Source: CAZBDV01 sp964490765
GTDB taxonomy: Bacteria > Cloacimonadota > Cloacimonadia > Cloacimonadales > JAJBBL01
Assembly (NCBI GenBank): GCA_964490765.1
Contig: CAZBDV010000015.1
Location: 1 to 44,609 of the forward strand
Direction of reading: 5' to 3'
DNA: 44,609 nt
Shown: one piece after another, positions 1-6,274 of the stretch
How the letters are laid out: every line of letters starts with the position of its first letter
How positions within the stretch are numbered: position 1 is the first letter of the stretch
Notes under the pieces: model-generated
What the model was told of the DNA's origin: nothing
Database searches by the model: none
What the model saw: the letters and a program-made list of their open reading frames with translations, nothing else
Made by a program: the position numbers and the translations under genes

Positions 1-57
1 GAAGATACTGTCCGACGAGCGAAGCGAGGAGTTTATCGAGAGAAGCCCGTTCGAGCA

Positions 58-181
58 CCGAGGAAAATTCTTCTTCGTGGCTGCTACCGAGCTCGACGAC
101 AATACTGATTTACTCTATCCGTATTACTAACGTTGTATAGAGTAACCCGATTATTCGAATAGTTTTAGTGAGTCAACAATA
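58..181. repeat. Insert specific to this copy of the dispersed repeat
   Basis: The copies at 12772 and 17094 pass directly from CGTTCGAGCA to GTTTTTAGCTGTTA. Here about 124 bp lie between those two words. The first 34 bases (58-91) are an imperfect reverse complement, with two mismatches, of 305-338, so the insert creates an inverted repeat around roughly 213 bp. The interior also holds ACTCTAT and ATAGAGT in inverted orientation. Confidence 0.6.
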
Positions 182-223
182 GTTTTTAGCTGTTATATTG
201 TACGCTGGAGAGGTTTTCTTTGG

Positions 224-253
224 TACTTTCTTTTGCCGGAACAAAAGAAAGTA
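224..253. repeat. Perfect 12-bp hairpin, member of a recurring family
   Basis: TACTTTCTTTTG (224-235) and CAAAAGAAAGTA (242-253) pair perfectly around the loop CCGGAA. Related hairpins with the same CTTTCTTTTG core occur at 12814, 12882, 17138 and 17368. Confidence 0.8.
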
Positions 254-407
254 CTTTAAGAAAAAGTTGGAAGAGCTTTTCTTTGCTACGTGGGCTTCGC
301 CGAACTCGGAAGCAGCCACGAAGAAGAGTTTTCCTCGGTTCTTTTTACGGAGAAAAAGAAAGAACGTAGGCGAAGCAAGCCTGTGGAAGTAAAGCAAGGG
401 GAAATGG

Positions 408-475
408 GTAACGAAGTGACGGGGTGACGAAGTGACGGGGTGACAAAAAGTAGTGTGTAGTGAGTTGTGAGATCC
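408..475 (+). repeat. Octamer array followed by heptamer array
   Basis: Five octamers of the form GTRACRRR (408-447), the two bases AA, then three heptamers GTAGTGT, GTAGTGA and GTTGTGA (450-470), ending in GATCC. The same order of octamers, AA, heptamers and GATCC is found at 12384-12506 and 16683-16749. Confidence 0.85.
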
Positions 476-564
476 GGGGGAAGGCGAAGCAAGGAAGATT
501 AGCAGGTTTAGAGTTTAGGGATCCGATGGAAACAAAGCTTCGAAAAAAAATCGGAGGAAGCTAA

Positions 565-599
565 ACAATGTACAATTTACAATGTACGATGTACAATGG
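565..599 (+). repeat. Heptamer array, ACAATGT type
   Basis: Five heptamers in a row: ACAATGT, ACAATTT, ACAATGT, ACGATGT, ACAATGG. Confidence 0.8.
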
Positions 600-644
600 A
601 AAAATCAGAGGGAGGAAGAGCAATGAAGGATTAGCAGGTTAGAA

Positions 645-668
645 GATTAACAGATTAACGAATTAACA
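645..668 (+). repeat. Octamer array, GATTAACR type
   Basis: Three units: GATTAACA, GATTAACG, AATTAACA. A five-unit array of the same type lies at 17741-17780. Confidence 0.75.
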
Positions 669-734
669 GAAGAAAAGCAGAGGAGGTAAAGCAGGCTACC
701 GGGGGTAAAGCAAGGAAGATTAGGAAGAAAAGAA

Positions 735-766
735 TTGACATTCTTTGAGGTGAATTAGAAATAATG
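735..766 (+). promoter_or_regulatory. Promoter of tRNA-Gly
   Basis: A perfect TTGACA (735-740) is followed by an A/T-rich stretch with AATAAT at 760-765 (spacer 19). That is about 10 bases before the mature tRNA start. The repeat block ends within a few bases of the -35 box. Confidence 0.5.
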
Positions 767-774
767 ACCTGTGA

Positions 775-850
775 GCGGGTATGGCTCAGTTGGTAGAGCA
801 TCAGCTTCCCAAGCTGAATGTCGCGGGTTCAAGTCCCGTTGCCCGCTCCA
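775..850 (+). tRNA. tRNA-Gly (anticodon CCC)
   Basis: A full cloverleaf can be folded by eye. The acceptor GCGGGTA pairs with TGCCCGC, the D arm is GCTC/GAGC, and the anticodon stem TCAGC/GCTGA encloses the loop TTCCCAA with anticodon CCC at 34-36. The T arm is followed by discriminator T and an encoded CCA. It reads the glycine codon GGG. It is convergent with the amidase gene whose end lies at 944. Confidence 0.95.
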
Positions 851-943
851 TTTTCATATAGAGAGATATTTTAACTGGCGGGCAGGAGCGTTATAGCAAT
901 TGCAGAAAGGTTAACCGGTAATAGATTCCTTAAGGCTTTTAAG

Positions 944-2071
944 TTATCTGAAGAGGTCATAACTGTGAATATAGCTTCTGATGCCTTCGAATACAGCCTG
1001 AGCGAGTATATCCTGATACGATTCATTCAAGAGTTTCCGTTCTTCTTCCCGGTTAGAGATGAAGCCGAACTCAACGAGGACTGCCGGGGCAAAGACACCT
1101 TCGAGTACTCTGAAGGCAGCCTGTTTCACTCCTCTATCGCGTGCACCGGTAGCATTGACCAAATTGGCCTGTAGTTTCAGGGCGAGATAGCTACTCTCTT
1201 TCAGGTGTTCTGCCTGTTCCATATCGATAAGGATCTGGGTCAGGTCATCGTAATACATTTCGGCATCTTCCTCTGTCTCGTACTTCTCGACGACGGCATT
1301 CTCCATCATCTCGACTGCTCTGGCATCACTCGTCTTGGCCACGGAGAGGAAATAGACCTCGATACCGTGGGCACTTCTATTCTCTGCTGCGTTACAATGG
1401 AGTGAGATGAAGAGGTTGGCGTTATTCCGGTTGGAAAAGGAAGATCGTGCGTGAAGGGGAACCATACTATCATCCTCTCTTGTCAGGAGAACCTGAACAT
1501 CGAGATTATCCTCGACGAGCTGTTTGATCTTGAAAGCGATGGGAAGGACGATATCCTTCTCTTTAATATGATCTCCGGAATAGCCGAGAGCACCCGGATC
1601 TTTGCCACCATGACCGGGGTCGATAATGATAGTGCGGAACGACCTGTCAACAGGTGAGCCGGCAAAGAGTGTCCTGGTAAAGGGATCAAAACTTACCTCA
1701 CCCGGCAGGATTACGGGCATAACCCGTTCCAGAAAAACCTGCGGGATGTAGTACTTACCATCCAGATTGACAATGGAATATACGAAGTTATAGAGATCGT
1801 TCTGGTCGAGCAGGTAGGGGGAATCGAGCAGGAAGATGAGCCTCTTCTTATAGAGTTCCACGAAGAGCCGCCTGTCCATAACATCGATACTGATCAGGGC
1901 ACTGAGAGCCTTGTTCAGTTCCAGGATATTGAAATAGGGTATATCGTCTATCGTAGTGATGTTTATGTAATCGGTGCTGAGTCCATTGTCATACTCTACC
2001 CTGATCTGTTCACGGGCGAATAGTGGTGTAAGTATCAGCATTACCGGCAGGATAATTAGAATATATCTCAT
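944..2071 (-). CDS. N-acetylmuramoyl-L-alanine amidase (Amidase_3 family), exported
   Basis: Zinc amidase that cuts the bond between N-acetylmuramic acid and L-alanine in peptidoglycan, acting outside the inner membrane. Of 375 residues, about 1-19 are a hydrophobic signal peptide (ending near LFA). Residues 20-140 form a beta-rich N-terminal region of uncertain family, and about 147-370 are the catalytic domain. Visible zinc ligands are H154 in DPGHGG, E171 in EKD and H225 in SLHCNA. The catalytic Glu is E334 in VEFGFISN. All key residues are present, so it should be active. It follows an envelope gene with an AMIN-like region by 35 bases, so the two are probably co-transcribed. Used in daughter-cell separation in other bacteria; that role here is inferred. 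Confidence 0.93.
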   Translation of the reverse strand: MRYILIILPVMLILTPLFAREQIRVEYDNGLSTDYINITTIDDIPYFNILELNKALSALISIDVMDRRLFVELYKKRLIFLLDSPYLLDQNDLYNFVYSIVNLDGKYYIPQVFLERVMPVILPGEVSFDPFTRTLFAGSPVDRSFRTIIIDPGHGGKDPGALGYSGDHIKEKDIVLPIAFKIKQLVEDNLDVQVLLTREDDSMVPLHARSSFSNRNNANLFISLHCNAAENRSAHGIEVYFLSVAKTSDARAVEMMENAVVEKYETEEDAEMYYDDLTQILIDMEQAEHLKESSYLALKLQANLVNATGARDRGVKQAAFRVLEGVFAPAVLVEFGFISNREEERKLLNESYQDILAQAVFEGIRSYIHSYDLFR

Positions 2072-2106
2072 AGGCTATAGTTTCTCTATCTCAGTTCTCT
2101 TTAAGC

Positions 2107-3726
2107 TCATATTTTCGTTTTTTGCAGTTCTTCCTCATAGGTATCGATTATCAGGGTTACGTGTATAAGGTCAACCTGAAGTTCGTTAGCAATTGCTTCG
2201 TGGTCCCAGCCATCCTGATGCAGCTTAATAACGAGCTGTCTCTGCAGGTCATCTACCGGCCCGGTCAGAATATCGGCCGCCGTCTCTTCCTCTGATTTCT
2301 TTAACAGTGGCTTAGTCTCTTTCTTAACCGGTTTCTTGGCAGTTTTTGCTGGTGTACGTTTAACCGCTCTGGTTGTAGACTGCCCCTTTTTCGTTACCGA
2401 GCGGACCCGTTTCACCGGTTTCTTCTCACCGTTCTCATCTGTTTCTATAGTAGAACGCTGCGGCTTCGTTGTGCCTGATTCTTTCGTTACCGGTTTCGTC
2501 TTCTTCGTGCTGGTTTTCTTCGCCGGAGTTGTTGGAGTTTTCTCCCTTTTCCTGGCTGGCTTCTCCTCTTTTATTGCGGGAGCAACATCCCTGCTGATCT
2601 CCTCCCGGGAGGCAATCTTCTCTGCAAGCCTCTCTTTAGCCGTCCTGACAGGTTTCTTCTCCCCGGAATTTTCGAAAGTGATCAGAGCATTATTGAGTTT
2701 ACTCTTCCAGGTAAGCATTGTAATAAGATAGACAATAACAGCAGTGGCTACAATCAGGATAGCGATAAAGATGATGATATCGATGATCTCTATCCCGCCA
2801 GTTTGAATTGGGCTGGAAAGATAGGAGAGCAGGCGTGGTGAATTACTGCCAGTGAGTTCCTCATAAACCTTGCGGACATTACCTGCAGCCCTTTCAACTG
2901 CAGGATCGTCCTGATCCATACGTGATATGATTGCTTCGGTCTTCTGGCTATCCCCCTCGATAGAAGAGGCTAAGGCAAGAATGAAGAGTTGCCTGTTTAT
3001 ATCACCGGCCTGCAGGAAGTTATCACGCAATTCACGGAAGAGCTGTTCCATATCACGGGAATAATCTAATTCAATCCTTCCCAAGCGGGCAAGTTCCATC
3101 TGAGCCTGTAAGTATTCAGGATCGTTATAGTTAACGTTAGTTAAGTGGCGGACTGCTTCATCCTCTTCTCCACGGTCGAGGTGGATCATACCAAGATAGT
3201 AGTTGGCACTGCTTATGCGGGGGCTCGATTGCAGTATCTGACGCATCAACTCTTCAGAAAGAGCGGAATTACCTACTGTGTAGTAGAATTTACCAAAGGC
3301 GAGTTTCTCCCAATCATTTACCGGTTCCCTTTTATTGTATATATCGAGAACGAGCCTGTATTCGGCACCGCTAAGTTCGAAATAATCAATATGATATCGC
3401 TCCTTCGTGTTGATGGTCAGGATAAGGGATCCATTATCACCAGCTGTCAGGCTGAAAGATTCCAGGACAGGGCTGACTATACGGCGGTAGCGTGGCAAGT
3501 TATCTCTGAGTGCTGTTGCCTCCATAGTGACAACTATCTGCCGCTCGCTAACTCTCTGCTGTAGAGTATAATCGGGTTTACTATTCAAGACGATGACCGT
3601 TCTGTTGATCAGATCATAGTCACGGTGGTAAATATCAGTTAAAACGTGATCAGCCTGAGCGATAAGCTGAACCGCCGGAATCAGGCACAATATGGTTATG
3701 ATCAGCAAAAACTTAAAATTCTTCAT
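2107..3726 (-). CDS. Envelope protein: AMIN-like domain, TPR-like helices, one membrane helix, Lys-rich tail, C-terminal helical motif
   Basis: 539 residues, not a named family as a whole. Order: signal peptide (1-25); beta-rich region resembling an AMIN domain (about 40-132); helical repeats of TPR type (about 143-295); a transmembrane helix (about 313-337); a Lys/Thr/Pro-rich linker (about 350-480); and a C-terminal helical segment (490-539) resembling a helix-turn-helix (QLVIKLHQDGWDHEAIANEL). The expected topology places the AMIN/TPR part in the periplasm and the basic linker plus helical motif in the cytoplasm. AMIN domains target amidases and other proteins to the cell wall in known systems. 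The next gene is an amidase whose own N-terminus is not an obvious AMIN domain, so this protein may recruit or control it (inference). Confidence 0.75.
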   Translation of the reverse strand: MKNFKFLLIITILCLIPAVQLIAQADHVLTDIYHRDYDLINRTVIVLNSKPDYTLQQRVSERQIVVTMEATALRDNLPRYRRIVSPVLESFSLTAGDNGSLILTINTKERYHIDYFELSGAEYRLVLDIYNKREPVNDWEKLAFGKFYYTVGNSALSEELMRQILQSSPRISSANYYLGMIHLDRGEEDEAVRHLTNVNYNDPEYLQAQMELARLGRIELDYSRDMEQLFRELRDNFLQAGDINRQLFILALASSIEGDSQKTEAIISRMDQDDPAVERAAGNVRKVYEELTGSNSPRLLSYLSSPIQTGGIEIIDIIIFIAILIVATAVIVYLITMLTWKSKLNNALITFENSGEKKPVRTAKERLAEKIASREEISRDVAPAIKEEKPARKREKTPTTPAKKTSTKKTKPVTKESGTTKPQRSTIETDENGEKKPVKRVRSVTKKGQSTTRAVKRTPAKTAKKPVKKETKPLLKKSEEETAADILTGPVDDLQRQLVIKLHQDGWDHEAIANELQVDLIHVTLIIDTYEEELQKTKI

Positions 3727-3912
3727 ATATTTCCCCCTCTTTTCACCCTGCAGAATACCTCGCTTTCGGATATAGTCCCTTTCCTATCATCCTTTATCCC
3801 GTTAACTTATTAACTTATAAGAGTATTCCTCACATTAACCTATTGTATCTGTCAAGAAATAGTTAATATCACGGGGTTCGCTAGACACTATCTTGTTGCT
3901 CAGACGCAACTT

Positions 3913-3937
3913 AAAAATCACCACCTCTGGGGGTGGA
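3913..3937 (-). terminator. Intrinsic terminator of the EamA gene
   Basis: On the minus strand CCACC-CCCAGA-GGTGG is followed by TGATTTTTAAG, immediately after the stop codon at 3940-3942. The stem is short but the T-run is good. Confidence 0.6.
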
Positions 3938-3939
3938 CG

Positions 3940-4860
3940 TTATGTAGCTGTTACCTCATCTCTTACTGCTGGTGCACATCGCTGGCCGAGATAGATACCA
4001 CCGATAATCAGTATGATACCGCAGATCTGCAGTGGAGATATTTTTTCGCCGAGCAGCAGCCAGGAGAGGAATGAGGCGAGGAACGGTTTGAGGAAGAATA
4101 TCATCGAGCCGGTGGTTGTAGGGACATTACGCAAACCGGCAAAATAGAAGAGATAGGCTGCAACTGTAACAAAGAGGCCGAGATAGGCTATATAGGCTAT
4201 GTTTGGCCCGGTAATTTCGAAGGTAAGGTCGAGTCCGATGAGGAGGCTGACAATCAGAAGGATTAGAGCACCGACGAGGAATGATATCGTGTTGAAGCGG
4301 ACATTTCCGTAACGGAGCACCTGTTTCTTGGCCATAACGGTAAAGAGTGCGAAGGTGAAGGAGGCGAGCAGGCCGTATATGAAGCCGAGAGCAGGATCAG
4401 AACCGGAGACGAGAGAGGGGATATCGCCTCTGATAACGAAGATGATACCTCCCAGTCCGAGCAGCATTCCGGCCAGCCTGCCGGGAGAGAGTTTTTCTTT
4501 CAGTATGAGTGGTGCGAGGAAGAAAACGAAAATCGGATTACTGCTGATCAGTATAGCACTTGTAGAGGCCTTTCCGTAAAAGACAGCGAGCTGGAGAAAT
4601 AGCATAGCTCCGACGACATTGATGATACCGGGTAGGCTGATCCGATAGAGATCGGAGAGAGATAATGCCTGTTTCTCCCTTCTCTGCTGGCCAAGCAGAA
4701 AGGGGAACAGAACGACAAAGCCGATAAGAAAGCGGACGATAGTGATCATTGTCGGGGAGATACTGGTCCCGATGAATTTTCCCACCAGTTCATTAGTCGA
4801 GAAAAAGAGAACTGCCAGGAAACAGTAGAGATAACTGAGCGTGTTCGTTTGGCGACTCAC
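3940..4860 (-). CDS. EamA/DMT-superfamily transporter
   Basis: 306 residues forming about ten hydrophobic helices in two homologous halves, the usual layout of the drug/metabolite transporter (EamA) superfamily. An early conserved segment has FFSTNELVGK and the loop between halves is basic. Substrate cannot be told from sequence. The start is GTG (4858-4860), preceded on the minus strand by AAGGAAAG. The ribosome site sits in the 18-base gap after the mutase stop. A hairpin terminator follows, so this is the last gene of the mnmG-led run. Confidence 0.85.
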   Translation of the reverse strand: MSRQTNTLSYLYCFLAVLFFSTNELVGKFIGTSISPTMITIVRFLIGFVVLFPFLLGQQRREKQALSLSDLYRISLPGIINVVGAMLFLQLAVFYGKASTSAILISSNPIFVFFLAPLILKEKLSPGRLAGMLLGLGGIIFVIRGDIPSLVSGSDPALGFIYGLLASFTFALFTVMAKKQVLRYGNVRFNTISFLVGALILLIVSLLIGLDLTFEITGPNIAYIAYLGLFVTVAAYLFYFAGLRNVPTTTGSMIFFLKPFLASFLSWLLLGEKISPLQICGIILIIGGIYLGQRCAPAVRDEVTAT

Positions 4861-4878
4861 CCGGAAACTTTCCTTCTA

Positions 4879-6225
4879 CTATTCTGTGAGGAGTTTATTC
4901 AGTGTTGATCTGCAGAGCTCTTCCGCCTCTTCCGGGTCACTGCTCTCTACGTAGATCCTGATTATCGGTTCGGTTCCCGATTTACGGATATGTATCCAGT
5001 GGTTCTTCCCCAGAAATTTTATCCCATCAGTTCTATCTATCTCTCTGTCGCTGTAGAGTGTTTCTGCTCTCTGCATAATAGTGTCGAGTTTTTCCGGTTC
5101 TACCTCTATGCGGTCTTTACAGATATGATAACGGGGTATCTTCTGTACTATCTCCGAGAGCGGAAGGTATGACTCGGCCAGGAGGGCGAGGATTATGGCC
5201 ATTCCGGCCGGGGCATCGCGGGTATAGTGAACTTCGGGGCAGATAATGCCTCCATTACCTTCACCACCGACAGGACTCTCTATCTCGAGCATCTTCCTGC
5301 CGACATTGATCTCTCCCACCTTTGTGCGGTGAACCTTTACACCGTGCCGGGCTGCAATATCGTCTATTGCCATCGAGGTGGAGAGATTGGTTACCACGTC
5401 ACCCTTCTGCCTGCCGAGAATAAAATCAGCAGCGAGAAGGAGCGAATATTCCTCACCGAGCGCTTCGCCTTTTTCGGAGACGATCGAGAGGCGATCCACA
5501 TCGGGATCGGTAGCAAAACCGATATCGGCCTCATTCTCCAGGACAGCCTCTTTGAGTTGATGGAGATTCTTTGCCAGCGGCTCCGGATTATGGGCGAAAC
5601 GTCCGGAAGGTTCACTGTTAATTTCGAAAATCTGACAGCCGAGTTCTCTGAGCAGAGCTCCAGAAACCTGGCCACCGGCACCATTGACCGAATCGATGAC
5701 TACCCGGAAGTTACGCGACCTGATGGTAGTGAGATCGATATAGGGTACTGCCAATATCTTTCTTATATGTCTGATAGTCGCCTCGTAATCGTATCTGACC
5801 CCTTTCAGTTCCTGCCAGGGAGCATAACTGAGTGGCTGCTCGAGAGAAGCGAGAAAGCGTTGTGACTCCTCCGGGTAGAGAAACATACCCGATTGGCCGC
5901 AGAGTTTGAGTGCATTCCATTCTGCCGGGTTGTGGGATGCGGTGATACAGATTCCACCGTCCGCATCACTATCTTCTACTGCCAGAAGAAGGGTTGGAGT
6001 TGCTACTATACCGAGATCGATGACAGAGCAGCCGACACTCAGAAGGCCTGACACGACTGCGTTACGGATAGTCTCGCCACTCGTCCGGGAGTCCCGGCCA
6101 ACGATTATCTTTCCTCTGTTGCAAAACATTCCATAGTGTGCTGCATAGTTGAGAGCAGTCTCAGGTGTAAGCGAATCGCCGAAGATACCACGTATCCCTG
6201 AGAGACTGATCATTAACTTACTCAT
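4879..6225 (-). CDS. glmM: Phosphoglucosamine/phosphohexose mutase (GlmM/ManB family)
   Basis: Alpha-D-phosphohexomutase, 448 residues. The phospho-serine loop is TASHNP (S97), the magnesium loop is DPDVDR (240-245), the sugar loop is GEGNGG (321-326) and the phosphate loop is RKSGTEP (414-420). All four catalytic elements are intact. The likely role is conversion of glucosamine-6-phosphate to glucosamine-1-phosphate for UDP-GlcNAc and peptidoglycan. The GEGNGG sugar loop differs from the GEXSGH form of phosphomannomutases and favours GlmM, but substrate is inferred. It lies between the beta-barrel fusion gene (49-base gap) and the transporter (18-base gap). Confidence 0.85.
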   Translation of the reverse strand: MSKLMISLSGIRGIFGDSLTPETALNYAAHYGMFCNRGKIIVGRDSRTSGETIRNAVVSGLLSVGCSVIDLGIVATPTLLLAVEDSDADGGICITASHNPAEWNALKLCGQSGMFLYPEESQRFLASLEQPLSYAPWQELKGVRYDYEATIRHIRKILAVPYIDLTTIRSRNFRVVIDSVNGAGGQVSGALLRELGCQIFEINSEPSGRFAHNPEPLAKNLHQLKEAVLENEADIGFATDPDVDRLSIVSEKGEALGEEYSLLLAADFILGRQKGDVVTNLSTSMAIDDIAARHGVKVHRTKVGEINVGRKMLEIESPVGGEGNGGIICPEVHYTRDAPAGMAIILALLAESYLPLSEIVQKIPRYHICKDRIEVEPEKLDTIMQRAETLYSDREIDRTDGIKFLGKNHWIHIRKSGTEPIIRIYVESSDPEEAEELCRSTLNKLLTE

Positions 6226-6274
6226 AAATTGGCTCCTCTATGTGTTTATTTATTTTCCTACGGAAGGATCTTCG

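Larger units (their letters stand above)
1..734. repeat. Intergenic repeat block A (mosaic of short arrays and hairpins)
   Basis: No credible gene is present. The block opens inside a dispersed 175-bp repeat (1-57 equals the last third of the copies at 12626 and 16948). It continues with a copy-specific insert (58-181), a hairpin module (182-345), an octamer-then-heptamer array (408-475), a heptamer array (565-599) and a TTAAC octamer array (645-668). It stops just before the tRNA-Gly promoter. Connector phrases such as GGAGGAAGAGCAATGAAGGA recur in block C. Open frames here exist only because the arrays lack stops in some frames. Confidence 0.85.

Noticed and set aside
1..734. Insertion sequence or integron
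   Set aside because: No transposase or integrase frame, no terminal inverted repeats enclosing the whole block, no target duplication found.
5227..5865. 212-codon plus-strand frame inside the GlmM gene
   Set aside because: Antisense shadow of a gene with intact family motifs; several other long antisense frames (2336, 7472, 7925, 20480, 20523) are the same.
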